DNA from: an uncultured Oscillospiraceae bacterium
Lineage (GTDB): Bacteria > Bacillota > Clostridia > Oscillospirales > Ruminococcaceae
DNA: 64,000 nt
NCBI GenBank assembly: GCA_934448295.1
Contig: CAKSEY010000014.1
Location: 37,748 to 101,747 of the forward strand
Direction: 5' to 3'
In this document: positions 33,065 to 40,473 of the stretch, piece by piece
How positions within the stretch are numbered: position 1 is the first letter of the stretch
Layout of the letters: each line of letters starts with the position of its first letter
The notes under the pieces: generated by a model
Databases searched by the model: none
The model's input: the letters and a program-made list of their open reading frames with translations, nothing else
Told to the model about the DNA's origin: nothing
Translations under genes and position numbers: made by a program

Positions 33065-33874
33065 TCAGCTTCTCTTGACTGCCTGATAAACCTTTTCCGA
33101 CCAGTCCCAGATATCATTGCAGTCATTCTTGATATACATGATCCTGTTCTGTAAGTTATCAGGTATATGCGTTCTGACTGAATCAGCCAGCTTTGCGGGA
33201 ACCACTATTTTATAAACCCAGTCGGCAAGAACGATTTCGTCCTTTACCTTCATGGGAAGAACGCCGTCGTTTACTGCGCCGGGGTGGCGTATAAATTCAT
33301 CATACCTGAAGTAAAACCTTATTCCCGGCTCAAAATCAGCGCTTAAATCCTGCTCTGTCGGGAAACGTCCCAGCTTTCGCTCCATGACCAGTCGGTCGCC
33401 CGCCTGACAATTTCCCCAGGCGAACATGATGTATTCGAAATAGTCGGCGGGATCGTTGGCGGCGTTTCTGGATTCCCTCATAAGCTCCCCGACCGGGATT
33501 TTCCTTACATTCAGCGCTGAAAGCAGCTTTCCGCTGTCGAATATGCTGACGGCGTTTTCGGGCGAGGTGGTATGGCAGACGAAATCGGTCAGACAGCCCC
33601 TTTCATACGGACAGGCTGTACATTCCGTCAGAAGCTCCGGGCGCGGCACAGCCTTGTATTTTTCCCTATCCCTGAGCTTTGAGTTTATCGATCCCAGCAG
33701 ACGTTCGTCCTCACATTCAATGGCGCAGCTTCTTCCGTGGCTGTTCTCGTACTCGATAAACTCAATGAGCGTTCTCATCTCCCAGTCCGTCACCTGCGGG
33801 TAGTTGGAGAGCTTCTTGTACAGAACGCCGTCCCACACCTCGGTGAACTCAAAGTTCCCGACTTTTATCAGCAT
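33065..33874 (-). CDS. Conserved uncharacterised protein (269 aa)
   Basis: The start MLIKVGNFEFTEVWDGVLYK, the segment NYPQVTDWEMRTLIEFIEYE and the core TDFVCHTTSPENAVSIFDSGKLL identify a protein type common in Clostridia that databases often label, without support, as phosphate ABC transporter ATPase; it has no P-loop. The Cys pattern CTACPYERGCLTDFVC could bind metal. The HTT...SGKLLSA segment slightly resembles ART/DarT-like folds, which is speculative. It has its own promoter and GGGGTGAT before the ATG. Confidence 0.7.
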   Translation of the reverse strand: MLIKVGNFEFTEVWDGVLYKKLSNYPQVTDWEMRTLIEFIEYENSHGRSCAIECEDERLLGSINSKLRDREKYKAVPRPELLTECTACPYERGCLTDFVCHTTSPENAVSIFDSGKLLSALNVRKIPVGELMRESRNAANDPADYFEYIMFAWGNCQAGDRLVMERKLGRFPTEQDLSADFEPGIRFYFRYDEFIRHPGAVNDGVLPMKVKDEIVLADWVYKIVVPAKLADSVRTHIPDNLQNRIMYIKNDCNDIWDWSEKVYQAVKRS

Positions 33875-33929
33875 GATATCACCCCATATTCTGCGGCTGC
33901 GTTCAGATACTGTGCTGCGGTTTTATTTT

Positions 33930-33959
33930 ATTATACTATAATTATATATCAAAAGTCAA
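33930..33959 (-). promoter_or_regulatory. Promoter of the uncharacterised gene/GT2 pair
   Basis: TTGACT and TATAAT on the minus strand with an 18-bp spacer. Confidence 0.8.
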
Positions 33960-34011
33960 GCGTTTTGCTGCAATAAAGATTCGGGGGGGTAAACTCCAGC
34001 AAATAAATGGC

Positions 34012-34040
34012 TTGACATACGGGAGAAATAATGATATAAT
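34012..34040 (+). promoter_or_regulatory. Promoter of the attenuator/GNAT transcript
   Basis: TTGACA and TATAAT with a 17-bp spacer; the predicted start is near 34047. Confidence 0.92.
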
Positions 34041-34057
34041 GTAACTACTTTGAAAGG

Positions 34058-34181
34058 CAGGTGAATGATATGAAAACAACCACAAACCATAGCGGGAATA
34101 TATCATTCACACCTGTGCGCTTAACATCACGGTAAATCGAATGGTGAAATTCAAGTGTTCCCGTTATGGGGACGCTTTTTT
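34058..34181 (+). promoter_or_regulatory. Transcription attenuator upstream of the triple-GNAT gene
   Basis: Three mutually related structures are visible. GTGAATGATAT (34061-34071), beside the leader-peptide ribosome site, pairs perfectly with ATATCATTCAC (34100-34110) and extends through CAGGT/ACCTG. ATAGCGGGAA (34089-34098) can pair over 10 bp with TTCCCGTTAT (34158-34167). That would destroy the terminator GTGTTCCC-gttat-GGGGACGC (34155-34175), which has six Ts behind it. The antiterminator strand lies inside the leader ORF, so ribosome position should decide the outcome. Confidence 0.8.
34070..34135 (+). CDS. 21-residue leader peptide of the attenuator
   Basis: An ATG preceded by GGCAGGTG opens a 21-codon frame, MKTTTNHSG...VRLTSR, ending at TAA 34133-34135. 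It lies between a consensus promoter and a terminator and overlaps the antiterminator strand. This is the layout of ribosome-sensing leader peptides upstream of antibiotic-resistance genes. The inducer is unknown. Confidence 0.75.
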   Translation: MKTTTNHSGNISFTPVRLTSR

Positions 34182-34198
34182 GTTATTAAGGAGAATGT

Positions 34199-35605
34199 AT
34201 GAGCGATTTGAATTTTACCGGCATTACCGAAGAAAACCGCAGCGAATTTCACCGCCTGATGCAGCAGTATGCAAAGGAACTCGACGAGCACCAGAACCGC
34301 ACCACCGACCCCGAAATGCTTAGAAAATGGACGGACAGGATAATCGAAAAGCAGTCTGAGCGCGGCAAGTATCTCAACTTGTGCTATTCTGGCGGGACTG
34401 TCGCAGGTTTCTTTTTTGGCAGGATTGACCTCCCGGGCGATAAGGGCTTCACAAAAGAGGGCTGGGGCTGCATAGTGGAGTTCTACGTCATTCCCGAGTG
34501 CAGAGGAAAAGGCTGCGGCAGGGAAATGTTCCTGCATTTGCAGGCTATGTTCAGAAAAGACGGTGCAAGGAGAATGTACCTCACCGCCGACCCCGTCACG
34601 GGAAAACCGTTCTGGGAAGCTATGGGCTTCATTGGAACAGGCGAAATAAGCCCCGAAAACGGTCAGCGGATATACGAAAAGGCAATTCCGGACGAAGCGA
34701 TTTCTTTTTCGGTAAGAGAATTTATCGACTTGGAAGCCGCTCAAAAAATAGCGCAGGCGCTATGGAACGCCCCCGAACAGTACGATGGAATCGTACATTT
34801 TGCATTCAGCGGAAAGACGGAAACCGACTGCTTCAATGTCATTGCGCAGAACGAGGCAGGCGATGTGGTGGGAAGATTATTCTGCCTGCAAAACAGCGAG
34901 GACAAAAGTCTGTGGTATTACGGCGACCTGTTCGTTGTTCCCGAATACCGCCGCAGGCATATTGCAATGAAAATGCTGGAGTTTACCGAGCGCGTCCTGT
35001 GCGATAAATGGTGCGGTACGCTAAGGTGCTATGTTGAGCCTGAGAATACGGTATCGCTTGATTTACAGGCAAAGGCGGGATTTAGCGAGCGCCCATATCA
35101 GGGCTTCAACAATCTTATAAACTATGGGCAATTGATGTTTGAAAAGGCGCTTCCTACTTTTAATGTTACCGAAGCCCGCGACAAAACCGCCGCGCAATAC
35201 ATAGCGGCAATTTTCGGCAGCAATGCAGAAGCGCTCCACAGCAGGACGATTCCGTACAGAGAATGGTGCGGCCTGCTTTCGGCGAACGACCCGGACGAAA
35301 AGCACTTTCTTATCTGCAAGGGCGCTGTTCCGTGCGCCTACCTAAAAGTAAACGGGCTTGAAAGCGGCGACGAAACAGGCTGGATATCAATGCTCGCTGT
35401 GGCGCCGTCTTTTCAGCGAAAGGGAGCAGGCACCTATGCCGTGCTGTTTGCCGAGGAATTCCTGCGGAATGTAGGTAAGTCGTGCGTCAGAATACATACG
35501 ACGCGGGATAACCTGCCTGCCAGAAGCCTTTATGAAAAGTGCGGTTATTCTCTTGAAGATATCCGGGCTGACAATGATACGCTAACATATTCGAAGCATT
35601 ACTAA
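34199..35605 (+). CDS. Protein with three tandem GNAT acetyltransferase domains
   Basis: A 468-residue protein built of three GNAT-like domains. Domain 1 (about 1-160) has IVEFYVIPECRGKGCGREMFLHL, domain 2 (about 165-315) has YGDLFVVPEYRRRHIAMKMLEF, and domain 3 (about 320-468) has ISMLAVAPSFQRKGAGTYAVLF. Each contains the R/Q-x-x-G/A-type acetyl-CoA loop, so all may bind acetyl-CoA, but domain 2 has a degenerate loop (RRRHIA). The substrate is unknown. The attenuator upstream suggests control by a translation inhibitor, and perhaps a drug-modifying role. AAGGAG lies before the start. Confidence 0.85.
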   Translation: MSDLNFTGITEENRSEFHRLMQQYAKELDEHQNRTTDPEMLRKWTDRIIEKQSERGKYLNLCYSGGTVAGFFFGRIDLPGDKGFTKEGWGCIVEFYVIPECRGKGCGREMFLHLQAMFRKDGARRMYLTADPVTGKPFWEAMGFIGTGEISPENGQRIYEKAIPDEAISFSVREFIDLEAAQKIAQALWNAPEQYDGIVHFAFSGKTETDCFNVIAQNEAGDVVGRLFCLQNSEDKSLWYYGDLFVVPEYRRRHIAMKMLEFTERVLCDKWCGTLRCYVEPENTVSLDLQAKAGFSERPYQGFNNLINYGQLMFEKALPTFNVTEARDKTAAQYIAAIFGSNAEALHSRTIPYREWCGLLSANDPDEKHFLICKGAVPCAYLKVNGLESGDETGWISMLAVAPSFQRKGAGTYAVLFAEEFLRNVGKSCVRIHTTRDNLPARSLYEKCGYSLEDIRADNDTLTYSKHY

Positions 35606-35648
35606 AATAACTTATCCGGCGGTTTCGGGCGCCGGATAAGTTATTTCC
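35606..35648. terminator. Terminator of the GNAT gene
   Basis: AATAACTTATCCGGCG and CGCCGGATAAGTTATT form a 16-bp perfect stem with short T and A tracts. Confidence 0.9.
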
Positions 35649-35654
35649 AGCTTG

Positions 35655-35753
35655 TTCTATTGTGATAGAATGATGAAAAATATTCCGGAGTACTTGACAA
35701 ATCCTTTCTATTGCAGTAGAATAATATCGTGATCACATTCTATTGCAATAGAA
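35655..35753 (+). promoter_or_regulatory. Three BlaI-type operators over the blaI-M56 promoter
   Basis: Near-identical 16-bp dyads lie at 35655-35670 (TTCTATTGTGATAGAA), 35706-35721 (TTCTATTGCAGTAGAA) and 35738-35753 (TTCTATTGCAATAGAA). The promoter TTGACA 35694-35699 and TAGAAT 35717-35722 (17-bp spacer) has its spacer and minus-10 box inside operator 2. This implies autorepression by the BlaI-like protein. Confidence 0.88.
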
Positions 35754-35767
35754 AGGAACTCAGAACC

Positions 35768-36127
35768 ATGGAAATCAAACTGTTTGACTCTGAACTGAAA
35801 GTTATGGACATACTTTGGAAGGAGGGCGATACCTCCGCGAAATCAATTGCGGAAAAGCTGAACGCGCAGGTCGGCTGGAGCAAGACCACCACCTACACCG
35901 TGATAAAGAAATGCATAGACAAGGGAGCGGCGGGCAGGTCGGAGCCGGGCTTCGTCTGCCGGGCGCTCATTTCCCGGAAGGAAGTGCAGGAGGCGGAGAC
36001 CAACGAGCTTATCGACAAGATGTACGACGGCTCGTCTGATAAGCTGATAGCAGCTCTGCTGGGCTCAAAGCGGCTCACCGCCGGGGAGATACAGAGCCTG
36101 AAAAAGCTGGTGGAGGAGCTGAAATGA
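35768..36127 (+). CDS. BlaI/MecI-family repressor
   Basis: A 119-residue winged-helix repressor: LFDSELKVMDILWKEGDTSAKSIAEKL and GWSKTTTYTVIKKCIDKGA are the BlaI/MecI/CopY DNA-binding domain, and EAETNELIDKMYDGSSDKLIAALL is the dimerisation and cleavage region. It should bind the three operators just upstream. The gene overlaps the M56 protease gene by 4 bp (ATGA), giving the usual repressor-sensor pair. ATG 35768 is used; an earlier frame extension lies within the operators. Confidence 0.93.
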   Translation: MEIKLFDSELKVMDILWKEGDTSAKSIAEKLNAQVGWSKTTTYTVIKKCIDKGAAGRSEPGFVCRALISRKEVQEAETNELIDKMYDGSSDKLIAALLGSKRLTAGEIQSLKKLVEELK

Positions 36128-37869
36128 CTACCCTGCTCAGCATGACCCTCTCGGCATCCGTCATTATCGCGGCGATAATCGTGATAAGGTCGCTGTTCAT
36201 CCACAGGCTGCCTAAACGGCTGTTTGTGATACTATGGGCGGCCGCGGCGCTGAGGATGCTTGTCCCGCTTTCCTTTTCCGTTAATATTCCACACGAAAAC
36301 ACACAGCCTGAAAACGCCATAGTGCGTGAATTCACGCCGCCGGGCTCCCCAAAAACCGCCCCGAAAACAAGCGGCGCGCCAGACCGCGAAACGATTTTTG
36401 AAATCGTCTGGGCGGGCGGAGCGATACTCTCGCTGGGGATAATGACCGCCATTCACCTGCGCAGCCGCCGGGAGCTTTCCACGGCTCTGCCGCTCGAAAA
36501 TACGGAAATAAATTCCCGGATATCCGCGGAAAAGCTCCGCCGGAAAATAACCGTAAAGGTGAGCGACCGGGTGACCTCTCCGCTGACCTACGGCGTGATA
36601 GATCCGGTGATAATCCTCCCGAAAGACCTGCCCGCAGACAGCGAAGAAATGCGGTTCGCGCTGGCGCATGAACTGGTGCATATCCGCAGGTTCGACGTGC
36701 TGTTCAAGCTGGTCCTGACCGCCGCCGTGTGCGTGCACTGGTTCAACCCGCTGGCGTGGGCTATGCTGTCGCTGGCGGGGCGGGATATCGAGCTTTCCTG
36801 CGATGAAGCAGTGCTTAAACAGCTCGGCTGTAAGCGCGAGGACTACGCAATGGCGCTCATCAGGCTGGAAGAAAGGCGCAGTATTCCCACCGGAGTCTCA
36901 TTCGGCAGGAATGGCGTCCGAGAAAGGATAGAAGCTATTATGAAATTCAAGAAAACTACGCTTGCCGGAATCATCGTTTCTGCGTGCCTTATCGCAGGGA
37001 CTACCACCGCATTCGCGGCAGTGAATTCCGATAAACCCGCACAGGAGGCGGCTCCCGCAAATGAGCCGGAAGCCGTTTATTACACAGCCTCCGAAAGCGT
37101 TGACGAGGTCGATGTTGAGTGGTGGACATACGACGAATACAAGGCATGGCTGGAGCAGCAAAAGCAGGAGATCGCGGAGCTTGTAAAGCAGGGCGCGTCC
37201 GGCTGGACGCAGGATCGTGGGGATTTCATCTGGACCCAGGAGGTAGCAGACGAGACTATCGCGCTGTACGAGCAGAACCTTGAAGATATCAAAAACGGCA
37301 CGCGTATCTCAAAATCCGTGAACGGAAGCGATAATTTGATCATTACCGAATCGCCTGACGGCACCGACATCCTGATGGAGGACAACGGCGGTCAGGCAGG
37401 CACAGACGAGGCATATCATCAGATCATCTCATGGGATGAGCAGGAAGGACAGGACGTCGTGGAGCCTGCAAGGCAGGGCGAGTCCGTCACAGAAGAGGTA
37501 TATTACATCGTTGAGGACGATGAGACTGTGCCTTCTTCTGACGATTCCGTCAACTCAACCCAAGACAGCAATATGACGGACGAGGAATTTGCCGAATTTT
37601 ACAGCAAGTATGAGCAGTACGACCTGAAGTACGAGGACAGCAGGCTGTATTACAAAGGCGAGCCCGTGCGGTTCTTTGACGATGTCGTTGACAGCTATTC
37701 CACTGATGAAGGAGGCACAACGGAGGTCATGTGGTACATTGACCATAAGGGCACCGTGGCGCTCAGCGCCGTGCGCACCGAAGTCAGCGACGGCATAGGC
37801 GAGCTCACCGGCGTGAGAGTTGTCCCGGACGAAGAGCTGAAGCTGATCAAATCTGATTCCAGATCCTGA
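36124..37869 (+). CDS. BlaR1/MecR1-type M56 membrane metallopeptidase
   Basis: A 581-residue sensor protease. Transmembrane segments lie near residues 5-22, 32-50, 92-110 and 275-295. The zinc motif HELVH is at 182-186 with the downstream DIELSCDEAVLKQ glutamate. Unlike BlaR1, the roughly 280-residue extracytoplasmic part is acidic and has no penicillin-binding SxxK domain, so the signal it senses is probably not a beta-lactam. It is presumed to cleave the BlaI-like repressor encoded just upstream. No beta-lactamase gene follows. Confidence 0.88.
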   Translation: MTTLLSMTLSASVIIAAIIVIRSLFIHRLPKRLFVILWAAAALRMLVPLSFSVNIPHENTQPENAIVREFTPPGSPKTAPKTSGAPDRETIFEIVWAGGAILSLGIMTAIHLRSRRELSTALPLENTEINSRISAEKLRRKITVKVSDRVTSPLTYGVIDPVIILPKDLPADSEEMRFALAHELVHIRRFDVLFKLVLTAAVCVHWFNPLAWAMLSLAGRDIELSCDEAVLKQLGCKREDYAMALIRLEERRSIPTGVSFGRNGVRERIEAIMKFKKTTLAGIIVSACLIAGTTTAFAAVNSDKPAQEAAPANEPEAVYYTASESVDEVDVEWWTYDEYKAWLEQQKQEIAELVKQGASGWTQDRGDFIWTQEVADETIALYEQNLEDIKNGTRISKSVNGSDNLIITESPDGTDILMEDNGGQAGTDEAYHQIISWDEQEGQDVVEPARQGESVTEEVYYIVEDDETVPSSDDSVNSTQDSNMTDEEFAEFYSKYEQYDLKYEDSRLYYKGEPVRFFDDVVDSYSTDEGGTTEVMWYIDHKGTVALSAVRTEVSDGIGELTGVRVVPDEELKLIKSDSRS

Positions 37870-37875
37870 TATTAC

Positions 37876-37912
37876 AGCCCCTCTGCGGTGTGAAGCCTGC
37901 GGAGGGGCTTAC
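37876..37912 (+). terminator. Terminator after the M56 gene
   Basis: GCCCCTC-t-GCGG and CTGC-g-GAGGGGC pair; the trailing T-tract is poor. Confidence 0.6.
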
Positions 37913-38019
37913 TGTACGAAATTTTGCCCGGAAAAGCGTTGCGACCGGTGACAAATCCCGGCGCAGTTTTGTTATATTATTGAAAGACGTCCTTCAGATC
38001 CATGAAAGGGAGGGAGAAC

Positions 38020-38502
38020 ATGACAGATCATGACGTGGAGAAATACGTCCGTATGTTTCACACAACGCTGTACCGTCTGGCGTTCAGCTACCTCAGAAGC
38101 GCTGCGGACGCCGAGGATGTGTGCCAGGATTCGTTCATACGGCTGATGAAGTATCCCGGGGAATTCCCGACAGACGAGGATTGCAGGCGCTGGCTTATCC
38201 GCGTGGTCATAAATCTCTCAAAAAACCTGCTGAAATACCGCAAAACTCACGCCGAGCCGATGGAGCTGCCCTGCGGCATTGCGGGAGCTTCTGCCGACCC
38301 GGCAGCCGAAAGCGAGCTTGTGCCGCTGATAAAAAGGCTCCCGCCGGAATACGCGGCGGTGATACACCTTTTCTATTACGAGGGGTACTCCGCAAAGGAT
38401 ATCGCGGGGATACTGGGTATCAGCGTTACTGCGGTGACTTCGCGGCTGTCCCGGGGGCGCAGGCGGCTGAAGCAGCTATTGACAGAGGAGGAACAGTTAT
38501 GA
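38020..38502 (+). CDS. ECF-type RNA polymerase sigma factor
   Basis: A 160-residue sigma factor: region 2 has RLAFSYLRSAADAEDVCQDSFIRLMKY and region 4 has LPPEYAAVIHLFYYEGYSAKDIAGILGISVTAVTSRLSRGRRRLK. The start at 38020 follows GGGAGGGAG. A possible upstream promoter ends in TATATT at about 37975. Its stop overlaps the next gene, a membrane anti-sigma-type protein, by ATGA; the pair is a typical sigma/anti-sigma unit. Confidence 0.93.
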   Translation: MTDHDVEKYVRMFHTTLYRLAFSYLRSAADAEDVCQDSFIRLMKYPGEFPTDEDCRRWLIRVVINLSKNLLKYRKTHAEPMELPCGIAGASADPAAESELVPLIKRLPPEYAAVIHLFYYEGYSAKDIAGILGISVTAVTSRLSRGRRRLKQLLTEEEQL

Positions 38503-39548
38503 AATACAAAACGCTTTTCGACAGAATAACTCCGCCCAGAACCGATGATGAGATGATAAAACTGGTGCTTTCCGGCGAACCCGGAACCATTCCCGCCCGC
38601 GCAGAACCGCCGGTGAAAAGGCGCTCCTTCCGCAGAACGGCGGTTTTCGCGGCGGCTGCGGCGCTTGCCGTGGGAGCCACTGCGGCGGGGGCTTCCTGCG
38701 GGTGGGACTTCTCAAAGCTGTTTGAGGGCTTCTACTCGCGGATATCCTCGGAGGCCCAGGGGTACGTTGATACTGACGTAGAAAACCAGACCTCAGCCGC
38801 CGATTTGTCGCAGATGGGGATAAGCCTCAACAAAACCGTGGATCTCGGCTGCGGCACGGTCACTTTCACGGGGGCTGCCGCCGACAGAAACACGGTCATG
38901 GTGATGTACGACCTGTCCTTAAATGAAAGGGCGCTGGACGAATATCACAACAAATTTGGGTACAGCGAAAAATCGCTCTGGTGGGAGCTTGGACTCAGTG
39001 AAAACCCTGCCGGCTGTAATCTTGCCACGGGCTACGGAACTAAGGACAATACCAGCGGCGCAGTTTCGTACACCAGCGTGTATTCCTGCCAGAACGGCTT
39101 TCTTACCAGGGACAGCGTTATGGAGCTGGAATTCGGCACGGTCGCGATACATGACGGAGCTTCGCGGCTGGAGATAGAGCTTGAGCAGCCCGTCACGCTG
39201 TCATTCCCGCTGGACTTCATGAATACGGAAATCGTTTCGGTATCTCCCGGTGCGGATATCGCCATCGACAACTACGAATATCATCTTGACGAAGTGGCGG
39301 TAACTCCGCTGAGCATTCAGTGGTATGCGGTGCGCGGCGGCAAAACCGGAAAGCTGGAGGGAGATACCGACCCGCTTATCTGTAAATTCGCGGACGGTGC
39401 AGTTGTCAGGAACTACCAGATATCCAGCGCTTCGGAATACGGCGGAGACCGGGAATTCTTCACCGTTCTCTTTGATAAGCCGATAAACCCCGCCGAACTT
39501 GTTTCCGTTACGATAGGCGGCGGCGAGATCTCACTGAATGGCGGCTGA
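38499..39548 (+). CDS. Putative membrane anti-sigma factor (DUF4179-like)
   Basis: A 349-residue protein with a cytoplasmic N-terminus (about 45 residues, acidic then basic), one transmembrane segment (AVFAAAAALAVGATAAGA, about residues 50-67) and a roughly 280-residue extracytoplasmic domain of beta-rich sequence. The position directly behind the sigma gene with an ATGA overlap indicates an anti-sigma role. The external domain resembles DUF4179-type proteins and may sense an envelope signal. Confidence in the exact family is moderate. Confidence 0.75.
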   Translation: MKYKTLFDRITPPRTDDEMIKLVLSGEPGTIPARAEPPVKRRSFRRTAVFAAAAALAVGATAAGASCGWDFSKLFEGFYSRISSEAQGYVDTDVENQTSAADLSQMGISLNKTVDLGCGTVTFTGAAADRNTVMVMYDLSLNERALDEYHNKFGYSEKSLWWELGLSENPAGCNLATGYGTKDNTSGAVSYTSVYSCQNGFLTRDSVMELEFGTVAIHDGASRLEIELEQPVTLSFPLDFMNTEIVSVSPGADIAIDNYEYHLDEVAVTPLSIQWYAVRGGKTGKLEGDTDPLICKFADGAVVRNYQISSASEYGGDREFFTVLFDKPINPAELVSVTIGGGEISLNGG

Positions 39549-39584
39549 CGGCTGCTGCCCCGGCGGTTCAGCGAATCCTTGAAT

Positions 39585-39617
39585 GTTCCTCCTCTGTTTT
39601 GCAGAGGGGGAATTTTT
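39585..39617 (+). terminator. Terminator after the first sigma/anti-sigma pair
   Basis: TTCCTCCTCTG-ttttg-CAGAGGGGGAA followed by TTTTT. Confidence 0.88.
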
Positions 39618-39662
39618 CCGGATATGGCGAACCCCAGGCGCATTTAAATCATCTGACACCGA

Positions 39663-39806
39663 TTGACAAATCAACCGCTTAGGTGTATAATAAAATGGTA
39701 TGATTTTCTTTGGATATTGTCATTTTGTGGCACTGCACCAAAAAGCTACTACCAGTTGCGTATTCCGGAAGAAAAAATGTATAAAATTTTGCTGAAATGC
39801 TGAAAC
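39663..39806 (+). promoter_or_regulatory. Promoter region of the second sigma/anti-sigma pair
   Basis: A sigma-A promoter TTGACA/TATAAT with a 17-bp spacer lies at 39663-39691. Nearer the gene, TGAAAC followed by TTTTTTC at 39801-39813 resembles an ECF minus-35 box, which would suit autoregulation by the sigma factor encoded next. The rest of this 315-bp gap is AT-rich and shows no gene. Confidence 0.65.
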
Positions 39807-39863
39807 TTTTTTCAAGGTTGATTTGACTTCAGTATTGCAGGCAGTAAGCGAGGTGAGCACTGC

Positions 39864-40409
39864 GTGGGGAATCCAGACTTAGACAGCTACTTTGACGCCG
39901 TATATGCCGAAACCTTCGGCTCAGTTTCCAGATTTGTGGCAAGCCACGCAGCCCGCTTTCAGGATTGTGAGGATATTATCCAGAACGTCTACACCCGCTT
40001 TTACAAAAGGATATCCGACAAGGGGTTCGCTGATATCGATTCCCCGGAGGCGTTCCTTATAAACATCGCAAAGTTTGAGTGCCGCACTATCTTTTCCGGA
40101 TTTATGAGGAGAAAGGAACGCGACGTCATTCTGTCTGAGTTTGACGAGGAGCAGTCCGCCGCCATAGAGGCCGAGATGTCCCGGGACCAGAAGCTCCTGG
40201 AGGACGTCATGGCGGACAAGATACTCGCAAAACAGATATTCGATGATATCATGTCCGGCGACGAGACCGTCGGAAAGATATTCTATCTCCACTTCGTCTG
40301 CGATATGAAGCTGGATGAGGTCGCGGATAAGCTGGGGCTCAAGACCGCAACGGTCAAAACCAAGCTCTACCGCACCATTGAAAAGCAGAAGAAAAAGTTC
40401 GGTATTTAA
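39864..40409 (+). CDS. Second ECF-type sigma factor
   Basis: A 181-residue sigma-70-family protein. FQDCEDIIQNVYTRFYKRI with EAFLINIAKFECRTIF is region 2, and GKIFYLHFVCDMKLDEVADKLGLKTATVKTKLYRTIEKQKKK is region 4. The start is GTG at 39864 preceded by GAGGTGA. The next gene, 64 bp downstream, encodes a large membrane protein that is probably its anti-sigma factor. Confidence 0.9.
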   Translation: MGNPDLDSYFDAVYAETFGSVSRFVASHAARFQDCEDIIQNVYTRFYKRISDKGFADIDSPEAFLINIAKFECRTIFSGFMRRKERDVILSEFDEEQSAAIEAEMSRDQKLLEDVMADKILAKQIFDDIMSGDETVGKIFYLHFVCDMKLDEVADKLGLKTATVKTKLYRTIEKQKKKFGI

Positions 40410-40473
40410 TGCCGGACTGCATATACTATATTAATTAAAAAGCGCAAGCGCTACATGAAAGGAGGTCTGCCGT

